Origin: Marinobacter sp. F4218
Lineage (GTDB): Bacteria > Pseudomonadota > Gammaproteobacteria > Pseudomonadales > Oleiphilaceae
DNA length: 64,000 bases
Direction: 5' to 3'
NCBI RefSeq assembly: GCF_019443085.1
Contig: NZ_JAHZIL010000003.1
Coordinates: 1 to 64,000, forward strand
The translations under genes were made by a program, and so were the position numbers. The notes below the pieces were generated by a model, which saw only the letters and a program-made list of their open reading frames with translations, had not been told where the DNA came from and made no database searches. This document shows, in pieces, positions 29,233 to 38,287 of the stretch (position 1 is its first letter; each line of letters opens with the position of its first letter).

Positions 29233-30261
29233 TTAAGAGAGTATCTGCTCGGAATCTTGCCGGATTCTGGAGAGCACGGCCCCAATGAACTCCGGATCCA
29301 AACGCGCCTGGACTGAAAACACCCAGACATTGTCTTTAGCGAAGCCTTGGCATTTCACCGCATCCTTGGCCGTGATGACAACCCACCGACCGCTCTCGGC
29401 GTCCAGGTCACTCGCCCTGAAATCATGATGATCCGGGAAAGCCGTTCCTTCGACAACCGCGCCGAGGCTTCGCAGTGTATCGAAAAACCGTTCAGGATTT
29501 CCGATTCCAGCCACAGCCCGCACGTGCCGCCCTGTGAGGTCGCTTAACGGACGGGATTCTCCGGTTTTCAGATTGGTCAGCGAAGACGGTTCGAGTGCCA
29601 TGGTAAAAATTTGCGGGTGCTCAATACCCTGGAATGACTCAATGTGCCCTCCTTCCTCGAAATCACCGCCATTAACGACGACAAAGTCCACGGAGGCAAG
29701 ACGGGAGACGGGCTCGCGAAGTGGTCCGACTGGAATGAGGGCTCCGTTGCCCGTCCCACGGACGCCATCAAACACGGCGATTTCTATGTCCCTTGGGAGC
29801 GCGTAGTGCTGCAGGCCGTCGTCACTGATCAGAATGTCTCCGAGGCCCTGCTCGAGGGCCCAGGCGGCACCCCGCCGACGCTGGGGGTCCACCACCACCG
29901 GTGTGTTGGTAGCGCGGGCCAGCATTACCGGTTCATCCCCCGCCTGCGACGGTTCGCTGTCACCCTGCACAAGCAACGGATATTGGGCGGCTTTACCTCC
30001 ATACCCGCGGCTGAGCACCACAGGACGCCATCCGGCCGCCCGGAACTCGGCCACCAGCCGTGCCGTCAGTGGAGACTTCCCGGTGCCGCCGGCAGTGATG
30101 TTGCCAACAACCACTACCGGTACCGGCAACACCTCGTCCCTGGCATCCCAGGCCTTGCGGCGGCGAGAGGCAGTGATCGCCTGAAAGATCCAGCTCAACG
30201 GGGCGAGAAACCCCAGGGGACGCCCCGTGCCATACCACAGCCGGTCGATCAGGGAACTCAT
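29233..30261 (-). CDS. lpxK: Tetraacyldisaccharide 4'-kinase LpxK
   Basis: It phosphorylates the 4' position of the lipid A disaccharide at the inner membrane. The 342-residue product has a hydrophobic N-terminal helix for membrane association (about 10-30), Walker A VVGNITAGGTGKSPLTARL, the DDGLQHYALPRDIEI segment that carries the catalytic Asp, and VAGIGNPERFFDTLRSLG. Its start overlaps the msbA stop by 4 nt. Confidence 0.98.
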   Translation of the reverse strand: MSSLIDRLWYGTGRPLGFLAPLSWIFQAITASRRRKAWDARDEVLPVPVVVVGNITAGGTGKSPLTARLVAEFRAAGWRPVVLSRGYGGKAAQYPLLVQGDSEPSQAGDEPVMLARATNTPVVVDPQRRRGAAWALEQGLGDILISDDGLQHYALPRDIEIAVFDGVRGTGNGALIPVGPLREPVSRLASVDFVVVNGGDFEEGGHIESFQGIEHPQIFTMALEPSSLTNLKTGESRPLSDLTGRHVRAVAGIGNPERFFDTLRSLGAVVEGTAFPDHHDFRASDLDAESGRWVVITAKDAVKCQGFAKDNVWVFSVQARLDPEFIGAVLSRIRQDSEQILS

Positions 30262-32036
30262 GCCGATTCGCTGAACTGCATCTGATGCAACTGGGCGTAG
30301 GCACCGCCCGCTGCAAGCAACTCTTCGTGGCGGCCTGACTCAATAATTCGTCCATTGTCCATGACCAGAATCCGGTCCGCTTTCTCGATCGTGGACAGTC
30401 GATGTGCAATCACGAGCGTGGTCCGGCCTTTCATCACCGTCTCGAGAGCGTCCTGAATGTGACGCTCGGATTCTGTATCCAGAGCCGACGTTGCCTCGTC
30501 AAGAATCAACAGCGGCGCATCTTTCAGCAGTGCGCGGGCAATCGCAAGACGCTGGCGCTGACCACCGGATAGCATGACGCCATTATCACCAATCATCGTG
30601 TCCAGTCCGTCGGGCATGCGGTCAATGAATTCCAGAGCGTGGGCCTTGGCGGCCGCCTCGCGAATGTCCTCGCGGGTACAATTCCGAAGCGCACCGTAGG
30701 CGATGTTGGCGGCGATGGTGTCATTGAACAGCACAACATTCTGCGTCACCAGGGCAATCTGGGCCCGCAACGCCTTCAGAGAATAGTCTCGAAGAGAATG
30801 GTCATCAATCAGGATGTCGCCGCCGGTGTACTCGTAGAAGCGCGGCAACAGACTGACCAGAGTCGATTTTCCACTCCCGGACCGGCCAACAAGCGCCACG
30901 CTCTGCCCTGCGGGGATGGTTAGTGAAATGCCCTCCAGCACGTTGTCGAGCTGATCGCGGTACCGGAAAGAGACATCCTCAAACCGGATAGTGCCCTCGA
31001 CTCTGGTCGGCGCAAAGGTGCCTGGATCCTGTTCCGGGCGCTCATCGATGGTTTCGAACACGTCGTATGCCGCGGCAACGCCCTTCTGGATCTTGGCATG
31101 AACCGACGTAACCTGCCGGATGGGCTTGGCCATGGTAGTCGCTGCAGTAATAAAGGCGACCAGTTGACCCGTGGTCATTTCACCGCGAATCTCCGGTGCA
31201 AGCATGGTCCAGACCAGCGCGGCGATGGCGATCGCCACCAGTACCTGGATAATAGGAACGCTGATCGCCTGGGTCGATGCCATCTTCAGACTTTGCTTGA
31301 GGTTGCGATCATTGACTTCGCGGAAACGTTGCTGCTCGTAGTCCTCGCCACCAAATGTCCTAACCACCCGGTAGCCGGCAATGGATTCTGACGCCACATG
31401 AGTTATGTCCCCCATGGAGCCCTGGATACGTTTGCTGATCTTGCGGAAACGCTTGCTGGCATAACTGACGACGGCGCCGATAATGGGACCGACAGCCAGG
31501 AAAATCAGTGTGAGCTTCCAGTTGGTGTACAACATAAAACCCATCAGCCCCACAATCGTCAGGCCTTCCCGAAGAGTGATGGTCACCGCATTGGTGGTCG
31601 CTTCGGCGACCTGCTCCACGTTGAACGTGAGCTTGGAAACCAGCCTACCGGCTGCGTTGTCGTCAAAATAGCGAGATGGAAGGGTCAGCAGACGATCGAA
31701 GACATCATTGCGCAGGGCATTGATTACTTGCCGACCAACGTAGTTGATGAAGTACTGGCTCATGAACGTGCCCAGCCCCCGGAAGGCAAATACCCCGACA
31801 ATCACCAATGTCAGCAGCAGCCGGTTCCCCTCGGTCGGATTCTCAATGGCGGCGATCACGTACTCCATAGCCGCAGCCATGCCGGTGGATGCAGCCGCAT
31901 AGATAACATTACCAACCACGGCCAGCGAGAACGCCAGCCAGAAAGGTTTCACATACGCCAACAAGCGCTTATACGTTTCCCAACTGCCGGACGGTGTTTC
32001 CAGGACCGGCGCGGGAAGCGGTTCAGTACTACTCAC
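30258..32036 (-). CDS. msbA: Lipid A export ATP-binding/permease protein MsbA
   Basis: MsbA flips lipid A-core across the inner membrane. The 592-residue half-transporter has an N-terminal six-helix ABC transmembrane domain (about 25-320) and a nucleotide-binding domain: Walker A VGRSGSGKSTLVSLL, signature LSGGQRQRLAIARALL, Walker B LLILDEATSALDTESE, H-loop VIAHRLSTI. It overlaps both lpxK and exbD by four bases, implying coupled translation. The msbA-lpxK pair is as in E. coli. Confidence 0.98.
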   Translation of the reverse strand: MSSTEPLPAPVLETPSGSWETYKRLLAYVKPFWLAFSLAVVGNVIYAAASTGMAAAMEYVIAAIENPTEGNRLLLTLVIVGVFAFRGLGTFMSQYFINYVGRQVINALRNDVFDRLLTLPSRYFDDNAAGRLVSKLTFNVEQVAEATTNAVTITLREGLTIVGLMGFMLYTNWKLTLIFLAVGPIIGAVVSYASKRFRKISKRIQGSMGDITHVASESIAGYRVVRTFGGEDYEQQRFREVNDRNLKQSLKMASTQAISVPIIQVLVAIAIAALVWTMLAPEIRGEMTTGQLVAFITAATTMAKPIRQVTSVHAKIQKGVAAAYDVFETIDERPEQDPGTFAPTRVEGTIRFEDVSFRYRDQLDNVLEGISLTIPAGQSVALVGRSGSGKSTLVSLLPRFYEYTGGDILIDDHSLRDYSLKALRAQIALVTQNVVLFNDTIAANIAYGALRNCTREDIREAAAKAHALEFIDRMPDGLDTMIGDNGVMLSGGQRQRLAIARALLKDAPLLILDEATSALDTESERHIQDALETVMKGRTTLVIAHRLSTIEKADRILVMDNGRIIESGRHEELLAAGGAYAQLHQMQFSESA

Positions 32037-32458
32037 GGGCTCTCAGCCTCCCGCTCGGTGGTAATGCTCAGTTTGGCAAATCCGAGCCTGCCGGCAACGT
32101 CCATGGCACGTACCACAAATTCGTGGGGCGTGCGGGCATCCGCAGTGATGATGAATGGCAGCGAATTATCGCCTTCGGCCAGCTCCCGAATGCCCCGTTC
32201 CAGAGTCTCACGGCGATTGTTCACCAGCGTCCGGTCGTTCAGGATGTATTGGCCTTCCGCGTTGATCACCACGTCAATCTGTTTCACCTCTGCGGGCGAC
32301 GCGGGCTCACCGCTGGCTTCCGGAAGCTCGACCTGTAGGTGGCTTTCACGGGTAAAGGTGGTCGAAACCATAAAGAAAATCAGCAGCAGGAAAACCACAT
32401 CGATCAGTGGTGTCAGATCTACCGCAACCTCCTGACTTCTCTGGCGCTTGAACTTCAC
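32033..32458 (-). CDS. exbD: ExbD/TolR-family biopolymer transport protein
   Basis: The 141-residue product starts MKFKRQRSQEVAVDLTPLIDVVFLLLIFFM, a single membrane helix with the conserved Asp of the PLIDVVF motif, followed by a periplasmic domain. With ExbB it forms a proton-driven motor. No TonB or receptor gene is adjacent, so what it energises is unknown. It is distinct from the TolR at 4141. It lies 5 nt after exbB. Confidence 0.95.
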   Translation of the reverse strand: MKFKRQRSQEVAVDLTPLIDVVFLLLIFFMVSTTFTRESHLQVELPEASGEPASPAEVKQIDVVINAEGQYILNDRTLVNNRRETLERGIRELAEGDNSLPFIITADARTPHEFVVRAMDVAGRLGFAKLSITTEREAESP

Positions 32459-32463
32459 GGTGT

Positions 32464-33090
32464 TCAGGCTCCTTCCACGTCGATTTCGCGGTCTCCGTGC
32501 ACTACCTCAACCAGCTTGATGGCTTCCTGCTCCATACTGACCACCAGTTCGTCTACCCGGCGGATAAAGTACCGGTGAGCAATGAGGGCCGGAATCGCAA
32601 CGCTGAGCCCGGCGGCGGTTGTGATAAGCGCCTCGGAAATACCACCGGCCAGATTACCGGCGTTGCCTACGCCGGCCAGCTGAATCTCGGCGAAGACCTT
32701 GATCATGCCTATAACGGTGCCCAAGAGACCCAGAAGCGGTGTGATTGTCGCCACAGTACCCAGCGGATTCAGGAACCGTTCCAGGTCGTGAATAACCTGA
32801 CTCGCCTCATGCTCAATGCTCTCTTTCATGATCTCACGGCCGTGCTTGGCATTTAGCAGACCACCCGCCAGGATCCGGCCCATGGGTGAGGACCCCTGGA
32901 GCGCCTTCAGCTTGCGACCGTTGAGCTCTTTCTTCTTGATCCAGCGCCACAACTCGTTGACGGTCTGGGGTGGAGCGACCCTGGATGCGCGAAGGGTCCA
33001 GAAACGCTCCATGATGATGGCTAGCGCCAGAATGGAACACGCAACAATTGGCACCATCAAAATGCCACCGGCTTTCAACAGCTCGAACAC
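32464..33090 (-). CDS. exbB: ExbB/TolQ-family proton channel
   Basis: The 208-residue product has three membrane helices (about 8-28, 110-135, 150-180) and the family motif AGGISEALITTAAGLSVAIPALIAHRYF. It begins with GTG, preceded by GGGAG at seven bases. With the next gene it makes an ExbBD motor. The same pair sits between comEC and lpxK in Pseudomonas genomes; in this window msbA is added after it. Its partner is not evident. Confidence 0.95.
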   Translation of the reverse strand: MFELLKAGGILMVPIVACSILALAIIMERFWTLRASRVAPPQTVNELWRWIKKKELNGRKLKALQGSSPMGRILAGGLLNAKHGREIMKESIEHEASQVIHDLERFLNPLGTVATITPLLGLLGTVIGMIKVFAEIQLAGVGNAGNLAGGISEALITTAAGLSVAIPALIAHRYFIRRVDELVVSMEQEAIKLVEVVHGDREIDVEGA

Positions 33091-33162
33091 GCTCGGTCTC
33101 CCTGATAATTTACAAGCCGCGCTACTTTAGCATAGCTGCCGTTGGAGGCCACACCCGTTATG

Positions 33163-35607
33163 TCACGGTATTTTGCATGCGGCCCGCGCCTGGTCGGCAC
33201 CGCTGATCCAGAATGGCGCATCGTGTCGCTTTTCTTTGATGGTCAGGCTGTTATGGGCAATGGCCAGAACCAGCATGCCGGAACAGGCAGTACTGAAGGA
33301 TCGACTACCCAGGGCCCGGTAGCGGGCTGTCACCGTTGGATGGGGATGCCCGAATCGATGGCGGTACCCCGCCGAGTAAATGACCACATCCGGGCTCAGC
33401 GTATCCACCCAGGCCAACGACGAAGATGTTTTGCTGCCGTGGTGGGGAGCGAGCAATACCCGGGTCGTTCTGGGCTGCGCCCGGGCAGCCTTGTTCAGGT
33501 GAGTCAGGTAGCGGGACTCTACAGCCGCACTGATATCTCCCGGAAAAACCCACTCGATGCCTGAGGCCCGGTGCTGAAGCCTCATCACACAGGACGCATC
33601 ATTGCCCTGATTTGCGACCGGTGCCTGCCAATAGCTGACCTCAAGCTCTCCGAGAAACTCACTGCGGCTCAAACATGGAACCACCGGAAAACCGGACGAG
33701 GCTCCGAGCTTCGCCCAGACCTCCGCCACTTCACCCGTCACCACCTGCCCGATCACCAGCGAATCTGCCAGCAATGCCAGACCGCCGGCATGATCGCTGT
33801 CCGCGTGGCTGACCACAAGCGTGTCGATACGATGTACCCCCAAGGCTCTCAGCTCAGGCAAAAGCGTGGATTCTACCGATGAAAACACGCCGGGAACCGC
33901 AGGCCCCGTATCGTAGAGGAGCACCTTATCCCCCGAGCGCACCAGTACCGCCAATCCCTGCCCCACATCCCAGATCCGTACTTCGGGCTTGGACACGGGG
34001 ATGTTGGTCGACGGCGCCGGCAACCAGGATAATCCCAGCCATGAGAGGATGGCGATGATCCCGGCCACACGATAACCACGCAATGGCATACAGATCATTG
34101 CGAGAACAAGGAACGCCAACACAACGACCTCCAGCGACCCTGCGCGGAGATCCGGTGACGGCAACTGCGCCAATGCAGAGAGCAAGTACCAGAGCACGTC
34201 CAGTACCGCATCGAATGCAACAGTCACGACGCCGGAAACAATGGGCACAGCTGCCGTCAGCAGTCCGCCTATAACCAGGACAGGCATTACCACTGTGGAA
34301 ACCAGCGGAATGGCAATCAGGTTTGCCAGCCCGCCAATCAGGGGCTGCCCCTGCCCAAACACCTGAAGCACCGGCCAGAGCCCCGCGAACACTGCACACT
34401 GAGCAACCAGCAGTGCCCGGAACCACCCGGATACGCCAAGGGAACCGGCAAAGGCGCAGATCAACACCGACACAGCACCGAACGAGAGCCAAAAGCCTTG
34501 ATCCAGGGGGGCAAATGGGTCCAGAAACAGAATCGTGGCCAGTGCAAGGACCAGCGAATGCCATGCCGGTCTCTGCCGGGCGAACAGCAATGACCAGCCA
34601 CCAACCATCACCATCAGCAAGGCTCGGCGGGTCGGGACCGTGAAGCCTGCAGCCAGCGCGTACACCAGACAACACAGCATCACTGCCCCGAATAAAAGTC
34701 GACGCCGAGCCGCTTCCCCCAGGTGCGACACTGGCAGGACCAGCAATAACCGCTGGAAAACCAATCCCGCGCCGAGCGCAATCAGCCCCAGATGAAGGCC
34801 TGAGATGGCAACGAGGTGCACCGTTCCGGTTGCCTGAAGAATCTGCCAGTGGGCATCCGTCATATTGCCCCGATAGCCCACCAGCAGCGAGGCAATCAGC
34901 GGCAGGTGTTCGGCATCGGCAAACCGTCTCTCAACCCAGCGGGCCAGTTCAGTGTGGGCCCGACTGTAGTGACAATGGAGACCACAAAGGACTGAGTCGT
35001 CCGGTTCGGCAGCGCGCACCGTACCTGTGGCACGGTAGCCTTTGCGGAACAGCCAGTCCTCGTAACGAAACCCCTGGTCATTGAGGGTTCCGTGGGGCCG
35101 TTTCAGGACAACGTCGAGCCTGAGCCGATGAGCGGGCAGCTTTGACACCTTCGCCCCGTACCAGGCGAGCCGAACCATTCGGGGCATTGGACGCGCCGCA
35201 GCCTTTTGCTTTGGCAGGCCATGCCAACCCGTGACACAAAGACTGAAGCGCAGGCTGTGAAAGTTCCCGGGCGAGGGCACGTCACACACGTAACCGGACA
35301 CCGAGACCTTTCGGCCCTCGAACTCCGACGGCAAATGCTCGCTTAAGCGTTGGCTCGCGTGCCAACCTGCCCAGCCTGTGCCAGCACTCAGTGCAAGAAT
35401 CACAAAGGCGCCGCGCCGGACGATGCCGGAGCGGGATAGCAGTGCAATGCAAAAAGAAGTGATAAAGCCCACCAGGAACCATTCTGGTGGTGGCAACATC
35501 GACAACCGATACAGTAAGATAACGCCGCAAGAGAAGGCGAAAACGCCCGCAACTGCTATACCGTGCCCACCAAGGGGCCGGCCTTGAATGTTTGAACTTC
35601 CGGACAA
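33163..35607 (-). CDS. comEC: DNA internalisation competence protein ComEC/Rec2
   Basis: ComEC forms the inner-membrane channel for single-stranded DNA in natural transformation. The 814-residue product has N-terminal membrane helices plus an OB-like DUF4131 domain (about 10-200), the multi-helix Competence domain (about 225-490, with HLVAISGLHLGLIALGAGL), and a C-terminal metallo-beta-lactamase domain with VSHADSDHAGGLALLADS and LLAPHHGSKTSSS. It likely starts at a TTG after GGGAGG. It leads the envelope operon. Competence itself would need type IV pilus and DprA genes not in this window. Confidence 0.96.
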   Translation of the reverse strand: MSGSSNIQGRPLGGHGIAVAGVFAFSCGVILLYRLSMLPPPEWFLVGFITSFCIALLSRSGIVRRGAFVILALSAGTGWAGWHASQRLSEHLPSEFEGRKVSVSGYVCDVPSPGNFHSLRFSLCVTGWHGLPKQKAAARPMPRMVRLAWYGAKVSKLPAHRLRLDVVLKRPHGTLNDQGFRYEDWLFRKGYRATGTVRAAEPDDSVLCGLHCHYSRAHTELARWVERRFADAEHLPLIASLLVGYRGNMTDAHWQILQATGTVHLVAISGLHLGLIALGAGLVFQRLLLVLPVSHLGEAARRRLLFGAVMLCCLVYALAAGFTVPTRRALLMVMVGGWSLLFARQRPAWHSLVLALATILFLDPFAPLDQGFWLSFGAVSVLICAFAGSLGVSGWFRALLVAQCAVFAGLWPVLQVFGQGQPLIGGLANLIAIPLVSTVVMPVLVIGGLLTAAVPIVSGVVTVAFDAVLDVLWYLLSALAQLPSPDLRAGSLEVVVLAFLVLAMICMPLRGYRVAGIIAILSWLGLSWLPAPSTNIPVSKPEVRIWDVGQGLAVLVRSGDKVLLYDTGPAVPGVFSSVESTLLPELRALGVHRIDTLVVSHADSDHAGGLALLADSLVIGQVVTGEVAEVWAKLGASSGFPVVPCLSRSEFLGELEVSYWQAPVANQGNDASCVMRLQHRASGIEWVFPGDISAAVESRYLTHLNKAARAQPRTTRVLLAPHHGSKTSSSLAWVDTLSPDVVIYSAGYRHRFGHPHPTVTARYRALGSRSFSTACSGMLVLAIAHNSLTIKEKRHDAPFWISGADQARAACKIP

Positions 35608-35688
35608 TCCTTGTCCTCCCGGTTTGAGATATCACCGGCAGCATCCTTGCTACCGGGTTTTACACTCTTTCGACAGGCAGAGCTTCCA

Positions 35689-36234
35689 ATGCCAAAGAAG
35701 TTCATGAAACGCTATCTGCCAACACCAGAGAAGGTGCAAGCGATGAAATCGCTGCGCTTCCTTGGCGATATCCTTCATGAACCAAACTTGTGGCACATAA
35801 ACCGACACAGCGTCGCCCGCGCCTTCCTGGTCGGCATCTGGTTCTGTTTCATTCCGATGCCCTTCCAGATGCTCGGCGCTACCCTCTTCGCCATCTGGTT
35901 CAATGCCAATCTGCCGCTTTCCGTAGTGCTGGTGTGGATCAGCAACCCGGTTACCATGCCGCCGATTTTCTACTTCAACTACAAAATCGGCGCCTGGATC
36001 CTTAACCGCCCCGTACTGAACTTCGAATTCGAGCTTTCCTGGGCCTGGATCAGCGAACGGCTACTGGACATTGGTATTCCGCTCTACCTCGGATCACTGA
36101 TCATCGCCACCGTATCAGCCTGCGTGGCTTACCTCGTGATCCAGTTTCTCTGGCGTCGGAAGATTCGCTCGGATTGGCAGGTACGGCGCCTGGAGCGGAT
36201 CAGGCGCCGCGGGACCGCGGATCAACCTTCCTGA
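35689..36234 (+). CDS. DUF2062 membrane protein
   Basis: The 181-residue product begins MPKKFMKRYLPTPEKVQAMKSL, followed by three hydrophobic segments (about 42-72, 80-105, 130-155) and a basic C-terminus. The segment FCFIPMPFQMLGATLFAIWFN and the SNPVTMPPIFYFNYKIG motif identify the DUF2062 family, whose function is unknown. The ATG at 35689 is preferred; 26 extra upstream codons lie in the divergent comEC promoter region. The 3' end overlaps the convergent lolD gene by 13 nt. Confidence 0.92.
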   Translation: MPKKFMKRYLPTPEKVQAMKSLRFLGDILHEPNLWHINRHSVARAFLVGIWFCFIPMPFQMLGATLFAIWFNANLPLSVVLVWISNPVTMPPIFYFNYKIGAWILNRPVLNFEFELSWAWISERLLDIGIPLYLGSLIIATVSACVAYLVIQFLWRRKIRSDWQVRRLERIRRRGTADQPS

Positions 36235-36914
36235 ATCAGCCGCCCCTGCTCCAGTCGCAAAACCCGGCCGAGGCTTCGGGCCATCCTCATATCGTGGGTC
36301 ACCATAACGAATGAGATACCCAATTGATCGCGAAGAGATTCGATCAGTTCACGCACGCCTTCACCGGTGTGCTCGTCCAGGTTACCAGTCGGCTCATCCA
36401 TCAGGACGCATTGCGGCTCGTTGACCAGCGCCCGGGCAATGGCAACACGCTGACGCTCCCCCCCGGAGAGCTCACCCGGCTTGTGGGCCAGGCGCTCCGC
36501 CAGCCCGACCCGGGACAGCAGTTCTTTCGCCTTTTCCCTGGCATTACTGACTGCCATGCCACCAAGTGCACAGGGCATCATGACGTTCTCCAACGCGGAG
36601 AATTCCGGCAACAGATGATGAAACTGGTAAACAAAACCCAGATGGCGATTGCGGAAACGCGCCCTACCTGCCTCGGAAAGCCGGTGAATGTCTTCTCCGC
36701 AGATGGTGATCTGTCCGGATGAAGGGCGATCCAGCCCCCCGAGCAAATTCAGCAGGGTCGTTTTGCCGGCACCACTGCTACCGACGATGGCAACTGTCTC
36801 TCCCGCCGCAACCTCCAGGGAGATATCGGAGAAGATGGTCAGTTTCTCCGGCCCCTCGGTGTAGGTCCGTGTGACCTGACGACAATCGATCACCGGCCCC
36901 GACTCCTCTGACAT
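36222..36914 (-). CDS. lolD: Lipoprotein-releasing ABC transporter ATPase LolD
   Basis: LolD powers extraction of outer-membrane lipoproteins from the inner membrane for transfer to LolA. The 230-residue product has Walker A IVGSSGAGKTTLLNLLGGLD, the LolD-like segment LGFVYQFHHLLPEFSALENV, signature LSGGERQRVAIARAL and Walker B CVLMDEPTGNLD. I choose the ATG at 36914 because AAGGA precedes it; another ATG lies six codons upstream and overlaps the permease stop. The permease gene is immediately upstream. Confidence 0.97.
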   Translation of the reverse strand: MSEESGPVIDCRQVTRTYTEGPEKLTIFSDISLEVAAGETVAIVGSSGAGKTTLLNLLGGLDRPSSGQITICGEDIHRLSEAGRARFRNRHLGFVYQFHHLLPEFSALENVMMPCALGGMAVSNAREKAKELLSRVGLAERLAHKPGELSGGERQRVAIARALVNEPQCVLMDEPTGNLDEHTGEGVRELIESLRDQLGISFVMVTHDMRMARSLGRVLRLEQGRLIQEG

Positions 36915-36924
36915 CACGCTTTCC

Positions 36925-38166
36925 TTATTCATATCGCAGTGCCTCCGCCGGATCGACTCTCGATGCTCGCCACGCAGGATAGACAGTGGCCAGCAGGCTC
37001 ATGGCAAGACCGGCTCCACTGATGATATAGACATCCTGCCACTGCAACTGGGAGGGCAGATAACTGATGAAATACACATCGGCGCTCAGGAACTGGTGTC
37101 CCAAAGCGTCTTCCAGCCAGGAGATGAAGCCGCTGATGTTCAAGGCGCCAACCACCCCGAGCGTTGTGCCGATCAATGTTCCGAACACTCCGATAACCGC
37201 GCCCTGAACAATGAAGATTCGCATGATTCGCCCGGGCGTGGCGCCCATGGTTCGCAGAATCGCGATATCTGCGGTTTTGTCAGTCACTACCATCACCAAC
37301 GTCGAGACAATGTTGAACGCAGCCACTGCGACGATAAACATCAACAGCAAGCCGATCATGGTCTTTTCCATCCGGATGGCCTGGAATAGATTGCCATGGG
37401 TCCGCGTCCAGTCGGAGATGTAATAACGTCCCTCCAGCATTCGCGCCGCCTGCTCTGCTACCTTGGGAGCGGCAAACAGGTCGTCCACCAGCAGCCTCAC
37501 TCCGAGGGCCTTGCCCCCTGTACGCATCAGCTTGGAGGCATCATCCATGTGCACGAGCGTGTAGTTGCCATCCAGTTCGGCGCCCACACTGAAAATGCCT
37601 TTGACGGTGAATCGCTTGAGCCTGGGCAACACGCCTGCCGGCGTTACCGAGGCTTCCGGCAGGACCACGGTTACTTTGTCGCCCATCTTGAGCCGAAGAC
37701 TGGCTGCCATCAGGCGGCCGATGATGATGCCGAACTCACCCGACCGGAGATTGTCCAGACTGCCCTCGATCATGTGTTTCTCAATGATCGAAACCGTCTT
37801 CTCCTCCTCAGGCAACACGCCATTGAGCATGACACCACGAACATTGCCACCGCCGGTGACCATGCCCTGCCCCTGAATAAACGGGGCAGCAGCCAGCACA
37901 CGCGGATGCTCCTGAACCTGCTGATCGACTGATTCCCAGTCCTGGAGCGGTCCGGAGCCCTCAATGACTGCGTGGGGAACCATGCCGAGGATCCGCTGTT
38001 TGAGTTCCCGATCGAATCCGTTCATGACCGAAAGCACGATGATCAACACCGCGACACCCAGCATCAGGCCAATCATGGAAGTTAGTGATATAAAGGAGAT
38101 AAAGTGATTACGACGTTTGGCCGCGGTGTACCGCAAGCCGATGTAAAACGATAAGGGTCTGAACAT
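36925..38166 (-). CDS. lolC: LolC/LolE-family lipoprotein-releasing permease
   Basis: The 413-residue product starts MFRPLSFYIGLRYTAAKRRNHFISFISLTSM, the typical LolC/E start, with one N-terminal membrane helix (about 22-48), a large periplasmic MacB-like domain (about 50-265) and three C-terminal helices (about 270-400) ending YPAWRASRVDPAEALRYE. Only one such permease accompanies lolD, which suggests a homodimeric LolF-type system instead of LolC plus LolE; a second permease elsewhere cannot be excluded. The ATG at 38166 is preferred over a start 17 codons upstream. Confidence 0.95.
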   Translation of the reverse strand: MFRPLSFYIGLRYTAAKRRNHFISFISLTSMIGLMLGVAVLIIVLSVMNGFDRELKQRILGMVPHAVIEGSGPLQDWESVDQQVQEHPRVLAAAPFIQGQGMVTGGGNVRGVMLNGVLPEEEKTVSIIEKHMIEGSLDNLRSGEFGIIIGRLMAASLRLKMGDKVTVVLPEASVTPAGVLPRLKRFTVKGIFSVGAELDGNYTLVHMDDASKLMRTGGKALGVRLLVDDLFAAPKVAEQAARMLEGRYYISDWTRTHGNLFQAIRMEKTMIGLLLMFIVAVAAFNIVSTLVMVVTDKTADIAILRTMGATPGRIMRIFIVQGAVIGVFGTLIGTTLGVVGALNISGFISWLEDALGHQFLSADVYFISYLPSQLQWQDVYIISGAGLAMSLLATVYPAWRASRVDPAEALRYE

Positions 38167-38287
38167 GGGGAGGCGCCTGTCGCTACCTTCAGGTCTGTCG
38201 TGGTCTGGTTTTCCCAACCGTCTTCCAGCGACGGGGGAAACTGCTAAACTGTTCTATATCAATGAAATTTCTGTTTCCGGAGCCAGG

